Of a stretch of 64,000 nt of DNA, positions 51,301 through 59,500 are shown piece by piece. A model generated the notes under the pieces. That model had not been told where the DNA came from and did not search any database. It saw nothing but the letters and a program-made list of their open reading frames with translations. The stretch covers positions 60,095 to 124,094 of the forward strand of contig CAUJDF010000106.1 of assembly GCA_963169045.1 (NCBI GenBank), in the 5' to 3' direction. A program made the position numbers and the translations under genes. How positions within the stretch are numbered: position 1 is the first letter of the stretch; the number at the start of each line of letters is the position of its first letter. This stretch comes from Myxococcota bacterium. GTDB lineage: Bacteria; Myxococcota_A; Bradymonadia; UBA7976; UBA1532.

Positions 51301-54114
51301 GGGGCCGTACTCGCCGTCCGTCGCCAGCTTCGGCTGGGCGCCCGCGGCGTTCAGCAGTCGCTGCAGGGCCGCGACGGCGTCGCCGCTGCGGCCCAGGCGC
51401 AGGAAGTGCTCGCGGCGGCGCACCGGCGCCAGCGCCTCGACGTCGGCGGCCGACACGCCCGCCGGCAGGGCCGCCGTGAGCTGCTCGGCCTTCTGGCCGC
51501 CGGCGGTCACGGCCTCGATCGCCCCGCGGCCGCGCCGCGGGAAGGTGATGTCGCAGGTCTCGCCGGCGCAGGGCACGCGACCGCTGCCGCCCGCGTCGAG
51601 CTTGCCTTCGGACGTCGCGCCGTCGGCCTGGCGCACGCGCCACTTCTCGTGGGCCACCGCGGCGCCGCCGGACGACTCCTTGTCGCCGCGCGCGAAGATC
51701 TTGACGCCGACGGACTCGCCGGGCGCCGGGGGCGGCTTCGGGCCCTCCTTCGGCGCCTCGAGCTCGGTCTGGGTGTGGACCTGCTTCTTCCAGTCTTCGT
51801 ACTGCTGCTGGGCCTTGGCCGGCGCCTGCGTGGCCGACGCGGCCGGCTTCGACTCGGGCCGCGGCTTGACGCCCTTGGGGAAGAAGAAGACCTCGACGCG
51901 CCGGTTCTTCGCCTCGGACACGCCGTCGCCGGTCGCCACCGCGGGCTTCGACTCGCCGAGGCCCGACAGGACGAGCGCCGTGCCCTTCGGCAGCGAGGTG
52001 CCGTCGATGTCCATGTAGGCGGCGACGAGCGCGCGCTGCGTCATCGGCCCCGGCGCGCCGTCGACGGCCAGGCTCGTGCCGCGCTTGGCGTTGCTCCACT
52101 CCTGGAACTTGCGGACGGCGGCCTTCAGCTCGGCCGAGACCGGCTTCGTGAGGTCGTCGTCGGCCCCGTCGGGCGCCGCGTGCGTGTAGAAGACCGGCTC
52201 GCCCGCGGGCAGCGCCGAGAGCATGTGGGCCACCTCGCGGGCGCCCCAGCGCTTGCTCTTGGGCTTGTCGGCGGCGAACCAGGGCATCCAGGCCGCGGCG
52301 TCGTCCTTCAGGTAGGCGGCGACGGCCTCGGCGCGCTCCCAGGACAGGTGCAGGTTGTGCCCCTCGGAGCCGGCCCGGTCGGTGTGTCCGACCAGCAGCA
52401 TCTCGCTGCCCTTGTGCTGGTCGTACATCGACTTGAGCGCCTTGATGCTGCTCATGGCGCCGGGCAGCAGGAAGCACTTGTCGGTCTCGAAGAAGAAGCC
52501 CGTGAGCTTCGCCATCGTGACCTCGCCCGGCGGCGCGACCGGCGGCGCGAGCGTGGCGGGCGCATCGGCGGCGGCCTCGTCCGCCCCGACCGGCGCCGGC
52601 GGCTGGCCGCCCGGGCGACGCGCCTCGCCGATCTCGAGCTTCGGCTTCTGCAGGCCGACGTGGGTGATCGCGATCGAGGTGCCGACCTTGAAGTCGAGGC
52701 GGCGCGGCTCGGCGTCGGGGATGCAGATCTCGTCGCCGACCTGGACGAGGCTCGGATCGGGCCGGTTCGCCCGGAACGGCGCGTTCGCCGGGTGGTCGTA
52801 GATCTTCTTCCAGTCGCCGTAGCCGTACTTCTTCGCGATCTTGGAGAGGAACTCGCCCTTCTGGACGACGTGGACGCGCGGGCCGGGCAGCGTGCCGTCG
52901 GCGTCGCGCCACGGCCAGACGCAGCCGGGCAGCTCGAGCGTGCCGCGGGCGCCCAGCGGCAGGCCCTTGAGCGCGACCTTGCCGTCGCCGCCGGTGGTGC
53001 CCTCGTGCTTCGCGCCCTTGACCGTGATCTTGAACTGCTGGCCGGCGACGGGCTTGCCGGCGAGGTCGACGAGGACGAAGGCGAACTCGTTGGTGTTGAC
53101 GGGGGGCGTCCAGCCCGGCTCGAGCGACCCCTTCGCCTTGAGCGCGTCGAGGGCGGGCGCGGTGCCGGCGGCGATCTTCTGGAGCTTGTCGGCCTGGGTC
53201 TTCGCCTGGTCGGCCATGGCCGGGCCGACCTTCGACGGGTCGGACGCGGCGCCGGCCTTGTCGGCGAGGCGGACCATGTCCTTCCCGAGGTCGCCGACCT
53301 TGTTGACGAGCTCGCGCGCCTGCTTGCCGGCGCCCTGCTGGAACTCCTGGCCGAGCGCGGTCTTGTCGAGGACGTCGCTCGCCTTGCCGGCCATCTCGAC
53401 GAGCTTGAGGCCCACCTTCTTGGCGCCATTGGCCAGCGAGGTGCCCTGGGAGCCGGCGAGCACCACGAGCTGCTTGCCGAGCGCGCTCGGATCGGGCTTG
53501 GGGATGCCGGCGCCCGCGAGCTTCTTGAGCGCCATGCCGACGCTCGCCGCCTGGGTCGTCAGCGTCTGCCCCGTCTGCCGGGCCAGCAGCGGCAGCTCCG
53601 GCGCCACCGCCGAGCCGTCCAGCAGCTTCTGGCTCGCGTGGCGCAGGGCGTCGATCACGAAGCCGTACCGCTTGTTCTCCCAGTCGATCGCCTCCGCCTC
53701 GCGCTTGGCCATGCGCACGAACTCGGGCGGGATGATCGCCTCGGGGAGGACGTCCTCGATGGCCTTCTCGAGGGGGGCGAGCGGGTTCTCGAACAGCTCC
53801 TCGGGCGACCAGCCGGCGTCGCCGCCGGCGTCGCCGGGCTGGCTCACCTGGGGCAGCTCGACGCGCACCATCGCCACGCAGGAGCCGACCATGCGCCGCG
53901 CCACCTGGGTGACGACGTCGTGGTCGTCCATCTGGTGGACGAACAGCGAGCCGCACTCCTCGGAGAGCGCGCTGCGCAGGACCGACATGTTCGTCGGATC
54001 GTGCATGTACCGGGAGAGGAACAGGCGCGCCTGGTCCTCGCTCCAGAACTCGACGACCTCGTCGCGCGGGACGAGCAGAATGCGGTGATCCGCTCCCGGC
54101 AGCTCGAGCGGCAT
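48382..54114 (-). CDS. 1910-residue multidomain protein, T6SS-effector-like
   Basis: The protein has no signal peptide. In order it shows: an N-terminal region of about 120 residues of unknown type; long helical segments (about 150-330); a carboxypeptidase-regulatory-like fold (about 341-396, FAFVLVDLAGKPVAGQQ); a LysM domain (414-465, VHVVQKGEFLSKIAKKYGYG); an OmpA-like domain (about 535-605, LLVGHTDRAGSEGHN) whose later part resumes near 715-750 (ALVLSGLGESKP, KNRRVEVFFF); and two peptidoglycan-binding segments (about 660-700 and 901-970). A long undefined region follows, then a beta-rich, Gly/Ala-containing block near 1640-1780 (AELGYEAVADWSVKGEAK) resembling colicin-like T6SS effectors of the VasX type. 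This layout suggests a secreted, peptidoglycan-targeted effector or scaffold. The ATG 54112-54114 is the preferred start. Its stop abuts that of the ZU5 gene. Confidence 0.72.
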   Translation of the reverse strand: MPLELPGADHRILLVPRDEVVEFWSEDQARLFLSRYMHDPTNMSVLRSALSEECGSLFVHQMDDHDVVTQVARRMVGSCVAMVRVELPQVSQPGDAGGDAGWSPEELFENPLAPLEKAIEDVLPEAIIPPEFVRMAKREAEAIDWENKRYGFVIDALRHASQKLLDGSAVAPELPLLARQTGQTLTTQAASVGMALKKLAGAGIPKPDPSALGKQLVVLAGSQGTSLANGAKKVGLKLVEMAGKASDVLDKTALGQEFQQGAGKQARELVNKVGDLGKDMVRLADKAGAASDPSKVGPAMADQAKTQADKLQKIAAGTAPALDALKAKGSLEPGWTPPVNTNEFAFVLVDLAGKPVAGQQFKITVKGAKHEGTTGGDGKVALKGLPLGARGTLELPGCVWPWRDADGTLPGPRVHVVQKGEFLSKIAKKYGYGDWKKIYDHPANAPFRANRPDPSLVQVGDEICIPDAEPRRLDFKVGTSIAITHVGLQKPKLEIGEARRPGGQPPAPVGADEAAADAPATLAPPVAPPGEVTMAKLTGFFFETDKCFLLPGAMSSIKALKSMYDQHKGSEMLLVGHTDRAGSEGHNLHLSWERAEAVAAYLKDDAAAWMPWFAADKPKSKRWGAREVAHMLSALPAGEPVFYTHAAPDGADDDLTKPVSAELKAAVRKFQEWSNAKRGTSLAVDGAPGPMTQRALVAAYMDIDGTSLPKGTALVLSGLGESKPAVATGDGVSEAKNRRVEVFFFPKGVKPRPESKPAASATQAPAKAQQQYEDWKKQVHTQTELEAPKEGPKPPPAPGESVGVKIFARGDKESSGGAAVAHEKWRVRQADGATSEGKLDAGGSGRVPCAGETCDITFPRRGRGAIEAVTAGGQKAEQLTAALPAGVSAADVEALAPVRRREHFLRLGRSGDAVAALQRLLNAAGAQPKLATDGEYGPGTITAVRALQKRMGIDEDGVAGATTVGALDEALGLGTTFRCRRGVSYEFRWRRFPAQVVTVVPAVPTGPAKPAAPVDTPAVPKGPPPAPAVVKTARELIDEAVKAQALKGQARDKRREELTHAVFGDVEMLDEALRIGKPGEDKAVAQAVLPGFVAHGQKLRPFANYKNYTRLVRMIEALSPQSKPGDIARAMRRVHYDDGMLSILGAYTIGDYEPKVSDELKQFLMFEGGALKAGWQEIWGPRAATEPYRLLDVAHSLVAFDAWANNVDGRLTAWVFTDFGDWVTGLASSAGATGAGNNNAPDQRGNEFGEQLFTTQDDVDFATLSALLEHCFHPTRYLGGAHRAEIPEKYAPSRGSTAIFESDPAYQTTPKPAASTGSEYFLLLDTESGLVYRMPRAMYDELAKANKQLANIRKGIEDAKKLPMDQRNNALDAQMKRLHDLCDLELDLDPDPKTQKIPDYTTRSKNLREFVSLDDKKLVYTPGKLLEALEQKFKGQVKKDELKKAVVVEEDEEKKKGGKPPFEIKWQSDWKGQGDGHLLDLIDSSKPETYLPMILANPALAPAVLVDWVAEKYPDIIRKNHGDKWEWTKTDKRWDGGYEARFLRWAYDYQAMEVVLNPTQGQMKVAGKACGSVSLAEGKAELSYNLPDKDGYTLPLPVKRGARFKVRLVMAGKVSGFVGAQAELGYEAVADWSVKGEAKKDTAVPVQIGVQAGLRAFAGVRLSAELSLALEWFNDEKKKFKTLARLVGEGTAYLGVAAEFVFEVGWNPKKGVFTFELRAGVALKLGAGAAAKGEADVNEIVTFIRELLTRTDYARIAQVTLEAFQAFTSLCLGMAAKAVDEVTDATKDAVLAVGQAFASWKGEQKDIRTLAENINAGRIEALVRDGHPEWRATTLAKLCARSMILPSEVEEEAICRVVEAVPTKEILEKVLKRVDPSTPTVQGGIDKIDSSVDWGEQDRFDAVLKKFGLR

Positions 54115-54171
54115 ACGAAACCCCCGTCGGGACCTTAGTGCACCGCCGGGCCGTCCCGCAACCGCTGAGGG

Positions 54172-54190
54172 CGGTCGTTTGCAGCGACCG
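54172..54190. promoter_or_regulatory. Inverted repeat between the giant gene and the 2OG oxygenase gene
   Basis: CGGTCG and CGACCG are separated by TTTGCAG in the 119-bp divergent region. The AT-richer centre stands out from the GC-rich surroundings. It is a candidate operator, or part of a leader hairpin for the plus-strand gene. Confidence 0.35.
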
Positions 54191-54233
54191 TGTACTTGTG
54201 CGCGGCGCGCCGCGCGTGCGATCACCCGGTACC

Positions 54234-54818
54234 GTGCCGTACCTCATCTGGCCGAAGCAGCGCGCCCACTGGCCGAACTGGGCGTGGCAGGACGACGTCT
54301 TCGACGCGGACGAGCGCGCGCGCATCCAGTCGCTCGGTGAACAGCTCGCGCGAGAGCACGCGCTCGTCGGCGGCCAGGGCGGCCCCGCCGTCGACGAGGC
54401 GTGGCGCATCTCCGAGGTGTCGTGGCTGCCGTGGACGCCAGACAGCGACTGGATCCATCAGCGCCTCGCCGAGGTGGCGCAGGCGCTGAACGACCGCTTC
54501 TGGCACTGCGACCTGGCCGGCTTCGCCGAGCCGCTGCAGCTCACGCGCTACGACGGCGGTCGGCGCGGCCACTACGACTGGCACCAGGACGTGGGCGACG
54601 GCCACCTCTCCATCCGCAAGCTGTCGCTCGTGACGTTGCTGACCGACGACTTCGAGGGCGGTGAGCTCGAGTTCTTCGCCGATCGCGGCACGGCGGCCCC
54701 GATGCGCGCCGGCACCACCGTGGTCTTCCCGAGCTACGAGTTCCACCGGGTGAAGCCGGTGACGGCGGGTCTGCGCCAGTCGCTCGTGGCGTGGGTGAGC
54801 GGGCCGAGCTGGCGCTGA
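54234..54818 (+). CDS. 2-oxoglutarate/Fe(II)-dependent dioxygenase (PKHD-type)
   Basis: The 194-residue protein has the double-stranded beta-helix signature of 2OG-Fe(II) oxygenases. The metal ligands are His117 and Asp119 (HYDWHQDVGDG), with distal His171 (SYEFHRVKPV) and Arg181 as the likely 2-oxoglutarate anchor (GLRQSLVAW). FEGGELEFF and AGTTVVFPS are further family blocks. PKHD-type hydroxylases modify proteins or small molecules in the cytoplasm; the substrate is unknown. The GTG at 54234 begins PYLIWPKQ at the expected distance from the first strand. An ATG in frame at 54138 would add 32 Arg-rich residues over the inverted repeat. It converges on the FGE-like gene with three bases between stops. 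Confidence 0.85.
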   Translation: MPYLIWPKQRAHWPNWAWQDDVFDADERARIQSLGEQLAREHALVGGQGGPAVDEAWRISEVSWLPWTPDSDWIHQRLAEVAQALNDRFWHCDLAGFAEPLQLTRYDGGRRGHYDWHQDVGDGHLSIRKLSLVTLLTDDFEGGELEFFADRGTAAPMRAGTTVVFPSYEFHRVKPVTAGLRQSLVAWVSGPSWR

Positions 54819-54821
54819 CCC

Positions 54822-56462
54822 TCAGCGGACGCAGCGGAAGCCGAGGTTCGGGCGCCGGTCCTCGCGGGCGACGAGCAGGCGGAAGCCGCGGTAGCTGAGG
54901 GTGGCGAAGGCCGCGGGCGCGTCGTAGGCCCCGCCGCGCACCGGGATCTGGTCGCGCTCGCCGCGCCGGTCGGGCGGCGCCGGGTCGCGCGGGGCGACGC
55001 TCCGGTACCAGTCGGGCAGGTACCAGCCGTCGACGATTTCATGAACGTTTCCGCCCATGTCGAGCACGCCGTCGCCGGTGCGGTCGCCGGCGGTGGAGCC
55101 GACGGTCACCGGCGCGTCGTGGCAGCCGTCGACGTTGGCGCGGTCGCAGTCGGGCGCGTCGTCGCCCCACGGGTAGCGGCGCTGCTCCGTCGGCCGGGCG
55201 CCGCGCGCGGCGCGCTCCCACTGCGCCTCGGTGGGCAGGCGCCCGCCGGCCCACGCGCAGTACATCGTCGCCTGGATCTGGCTGACGAAGACGACGGGGT
55301 GGTCGGCGTAGCGCGGATCGCCGAAGCGCAGCGACGCCGGGAACTGCTCGGAGCGGAACGGCGGCATGCAGCGCCGCGCCTCCACGCAGGCGGCGTACTG
55401 CGCGTTCGTGACCTCCGTGGCCTCGATGCGGAACGCGGACAGCTCGATCGTCCGCTGCGGCACCTCGTCGCAGTTCTCGTCGGTGCCGGGGTCGGACGCG
55501 CACGCGACGGGATCGGCGTCCTGGCTGCCCAGCAGGCTCCGGCCTCCCGGAATCGGGATGAGGGGGCTGCGCAGGTCGCCGGGGCAGGCGTCGTCGACAA
55601 AGCCGTTGCAGTCGTCGTCGACGCGGTTGCAGCGCTCGGGCGCGCCGGGGAACACCGCGGGATCGGTGTCGTCGCAGTCGCCGTCGGCGCCGGAGCGGCC
55701 GTCCTCGTCGCGGTCCACGTCGGCGTCGCAGGCGTCGCCGGTGCCGTCGCCGTCGCTGTCGGTCTGGTCGGCGTCCATGACCGCGGGGCACACGTCGCAG
55801 GCGTCGCCCACGCCGTCGAGGTCGCGGTCCGACTGGAAAGGGTCGGCCGCGTCGGGGCACACGTCCTCGCCGTCGGCCCAGCCGTCGTCGTCGCGGTCGT
55901 CGCGCACGCACGCGGCGTCGCCGCCGTCGCAGTCCTGGTCGACGCCGTCGCCGCAGCTCTCCGCCGCGCCGGGATAGACCCGCTGCAGGCGGTCGTCGCA
56001 GTCGCCCTGGGCGCGCGAGAAGCCGTCGCCGTCCTCGTCGACCTCCTCGCAGGGCAGGTCGCGCCCGTCGCAGTCCTGGTCGACGCCGTCGTCGCACGTC
56101 TCGAGGTTGCCGGGCGTGCGCGACAGGTCGTCGTCGTCGCAGTCGCCGGCGCGCTCGCTCACCCCGTCGCGGTCGCGGTCCGCGTCGGCGCAGTCGAGGT
56201 CGGCGCCGCTGCAGTCCTGGTCGACGCCGTCGCCGCAGATCTCCGCGCCGTCGGGCGAGACCTGGTCGTTGCGGTCGTCGCAGTCGCCGTCGTCCGGGGC
56301 GTAGCCGTCGAGGTCGAGGTCGAGCCGCAGGCAGTCGGGCGGCGGCTGCGGCCCGTCGCAGGTCGCGCCCGCGTCGGGCCCGTCGTCGGGCGTCGGGTCC
56401 TGCGCCTGGTCCTCGCCCCCGCACCCCAGCAACGCCAGCACCGCCAGCAGCGTGTACCGCAC
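54822..56462 (-). CDS. Lipoprotein with MopE-type metal-binding repeats and formylglycine-generating-enzyme-like domain
   Basis: The 546-residue protein has a lipobox (AVLALLGC). Residues about 45-185 are MopE-type repeats, each with GDCDDR-like and GDGVDQDC segments (D-x-D-G-D-C-D-D, then C-G-D-G-V-D-Q-D-C). Thrombospondin type 3-like units follow (DRDLDGVGDACD, DSDGDGTGDACD); both types bind Ca2+ in known proteins. From about residue 300 is a sulfatase-modifying-factor/FGE-sulfatase domain: IEATEVTNAQYAACVEARRC, GGRLPTEAQWERAARGAR, DMGGNVHEIVDGWY, VRGGAYDAPA and a final GFRCVR. Such domains include formylglycine enzymes and many non-catalytic surface relatives; this outer-membrane location favours the latter. 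The GTG at 56460-56462 follows GGGGAGG. It lies 64 bp downstream of the giant gene. Confidence 0.88.
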   Translation of the reverse strand: MRYTLLAVLALLGCGGEDQAQDPTPDDGPDAGATCDGPQPPPDCLRLDLDLDGYAPDDGDCDDRNDQVSPDGAEICGDGVDQDCSGADLDCADADRDRDGVSERAGDCDDDDLSRTPGNLETCDDGVDQDCDGRDLPCEEVDEDGDGFSRAQGDCDDRLQRVYPGAAESCGDGVDQDCDGGDAACVRDDRDDDGWADGEDVCPDAADPFQSDRDLDGVGDACDVCPAVMDADQTDSDGDGTGDACDADVDRDEDGRSGADGDCDDTDPAVFPGAPERCNRVDDDCNGFVDDACPGDLRSPLIPIPGGRSLLGSQDADPVACASDPGTDENCDEVPQRTIELSAFRIEATEVTNAQYAACVEARRCMPPFRSEQFPASLRFGDPRYADHPVVFVSQIQATMYCAWAGGRLPTEAQWERAARGARPTEQRRYPWGDDAPDCDRANVDGCHDAPVTVGSTAGDRTGDGVLDMGGNVHEIVDGWYLPDWYRSVAPRDPAPPDRRGERDQIPVRGGAYDAPAAFATLSYRGFRLLVAREDRRPNLGFRCVR

Positions 56463-56526
56463 CCCTCACCTCCCCGGCTCGTGATGCGGCCGTTCTATCG
56501 CAGATCGCCCGCCCGACGCCTGCGCT

Positions 56527-59500
56527 TCAGCGGGAGAGCTGGAAGCGGCCCCGGGCGGTCACGGTCTGGAAGCCGGGCAGCGTCCACGACGCGGAGCGGT
56601 TCTGCGGCTTGCCGAGGCCGATCTCGCTCTCGTTGAGCGGACCCCAACCGCCGCTGATGAGCTCCGAGAGGCCGTCCACCTCGCCGCGGGGGTCGTAGGT
56701 GTGGCGGAAGACGGCGTACTCGAGGCCGAGCGTGCGGCCGCGGTACGAGATGAGCGGGATGTCGACGAGGAAGTGCGTGAAGGTGTTGCGGATCGTGTAG
56801 TCGAACGTGATGTCGACGCGCCCGTCGCCGTTCGTGTCGACGTCGGCGGGCAGGTCGATGTCGGCGTCCTCGCCCACGGGCAGATCGGGGATGACGGTGC
56901 CGTCCTCGAGCGTCAGCGTGACGGTGACCCCGTCGACGTTGAGGTAGAAGGCCTCCCAGACGTCGAGCGTGAGGAAGAACTGCGACGACCACAGGTCGTA
57001 GCGCAGGCGCGCCTCGCCGCCCTCGAGCTGGACGGTGAACGTGCCCCACCAGGGGCCGAAGCCGTTGTACCAGGTGTTGCCGACGAGGGCGTCCGCCAGC
57101 GAGGCCGGGTCGAGCGCCACCTCGACGGCGCGGCGCGCCACCTGCCCGGTCATGATCAGGTTCGGGTAGTCGACGTTGTCGAAGAAAGTCTCGCCGGCGG
57201 TGATCGAGTCCCAGTCGGGGACGCGCGCGTTGTCGCTCGTGATGCCCGTCCCCTGCACGGCGTTGACCGCGGCGGCCGCGCCGTTCCACGCGTCCTCGAT
57301 CGCGCCGTTCAGGCGGCAGTCGAAGGCCCAGCAGTGGGCCTGGTCGGGCGGCACGCCGTCCGGGTAGACGTCGCGGAACGGCACGCCGACGAAGGGCTGC
57401 GCGGCGAGGTCGACCTCGAGCGGCGGCAGCGGCGTGTCGCGCGGCGTGGCGCGGAACGGGATGGCCTCGACGAGGCCCTGCACGGCGTGCGGGACGCCGC
57501 CCATGGCGATGTCGCCGAAGTCGAACGTCATCGCGCCGGTGACGTGCGGCGTGCGGCCCCACAGGCGGGCGCCGTCGGCGAGCGACCAGCTCGAGCCCAT
57601 CGTGAACGTGCCGCCGACCGGCAGCTGGTCGGGCATCGTCAGCGCGATCTCGACCGGCGCCGCGGCGTTCACCTCGCCGAGGCCGACGTCGAAGTCGAGG
57701 GTGAGGTCGAACCGGCCGCTCGACTGCACGTCGATGGCGAGCGTCTGGCCCTGGATGGACGCGAGCTCGGCCTGGCTGCCCGGCGGCGCCTCGAGCGAGT
57801 GCCGCATGGTGCTCGACAGGAAGCCGAGCGGGCCGTCGCGCCAGACGCTCTGCTTCGTGGACACGAACCACGCCGTGAGCTCGGTGGCGAAGCCGGCGAC
57901 GTCGCCGAGGTCGACGCGCACGGTGACGTCGTCGGTGAGGCCGGCGGCGTCGGCGACGCGCACGTCGACGGTGATCGTCGGCGCCACCTCGAAGTCGAGC
58001 AGGCTGCCGTCGGCCACCGAGAGCACGCCCGTGTCGGGATCGACGGCGAGCGCGCCGTCGCGGTCGGGCGGGTCGACGGCGACGATCTCGTAGGCGAGCA
58101 CGTCCTCGAAGTCCGGATCCTCGGCGGCGAGCACGGTGAGCACGCGCCCGGCCGGCGCGCCCTCGGGCAGCGCGATGGCCACCGTGGGCGCGGGGAAGCG
58201 CGGCGGTTCGTCGGCGTCCTCGAGCGAGACGACGACGTCCGACAGGCCGGTCAGGCCGTTGTCGTCGGTGAGCGCGACGTGCAGCGTCCAGGTGGGGCGC
58301 GCCTCGAAGTCGAGCTGCGACCCGTCGGCGACGACGAGCCGGCCGGCCGCGCGGTCGTAGGCGAACGCGCCGAACGGATCGCCGCCGCGGATCTGCACGC
58401 CGGTCACCGTCCCGTCGGGATCGGCGCCCGCGAGCGGGCCGACGACCGTCCCGGCGGGCGCGTTCTCGCGCACCGCGAGCTGCAGCGTCGTCGCCGACGG
58501 CGGGAGCCGCGTCCGCACCGGACCGACGAGCACGAGCGAGGCGAGGCCGTCGGTGAAGCGGCGCGCCGGGCGGCCGTCCCACTCGACGTCGCCGGCGGCG
58601 CGCCAGGCGGAGCGCGGCGACGAGAGCACGTCGTCGTCGCCGCCGATCACGACCATCTCCGTGCCCTGCGACGGCAGGCGCCGCACCCGCGACGAGGACA
58701 GGGTCAGCGAGACGGGCGCGCCGGTCAGGTCGATGACCTCGACGCCGCGCACGCGCTCGCCGAGCGCGTCGAGGTCCAGGTCCACCCGGCCTGCGGCGGC
58801 GACGGCGAGCGTGTCGCGCCCGCGGCCGCCGTCGACGCGCACGAACGCCGCGTCGCCGACCTCCAGGCGGTCGTCGCCGGCCCCGCCGCGCAGGACATCC
58901 GCCCCACCGCCGCCGGCCAGCGCGTCGTCGCCGCGCCCGCCGGCGAGGCGGTCCGCGCCCGGCGTGCCCTCGAGCGCGTCGTCGCCCGGACCGCTCCGGC
59001 CATCACCGACGCCGAAGCGCACGAGGACGGATCCGTCGACGCGCCCCGCGGCCTCGGTGGCCGCGAAGCCGAACACCAGGTCGTCGAGGCCGTCGCCGTC
59101 CACGTCGCCGGCGGCGATCTGCGTGGGCCACGCCGGCAGGTCGATCGTGAAGCCGCCGCGCCCCTGCTCGAGGTCGGTGAGCCGCACGGAGGCGAGGTCG
59201 CGCTTGCCGGAGGCGACGTAGAGGCGTACGGGCAGCGCGGGGGCGCTGTGGCTCGGCGGCGCCGGCCGCATCACGACGCCGACGTCGTCTCGGCCGTCGT
59301 GGTCCACGTCGCCGACGCGCCACGTGGCCACGGTCGTGCTCAGGCTCCCCTCGCCCGGCAGCCCGCCGATCGTGAAGCCGCCGACGCCGCGCTCCACGGC
59401 GGCCAGGTCCACGTCGCGGTCGCCGCCGAACCGGCCGCCGGCGCCGAGGACGACGTCGACCACCACCTCGGCGCGGTCGCCGACGCGGGCCAGCGCGCTC

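Noticed and set aside
48634..54138. 1800-codon open frame on the plus strand opposite the 1910-residue protein gene
   Set aside because: It reads as Leu/Arg/Asp/Val-rich low complexity without motifs, while the minus-strand frame shows LysM, OmpA and PG-binding signatures.
54138..54233. Upstream ATG start for the 2OG oxygenase
   Set aside because: The added 32 residues are Arg-rich and span the inverted repeat. The GTG at 54234 starts the conserved-looking fold, although it also lacks a strong ribosome site.
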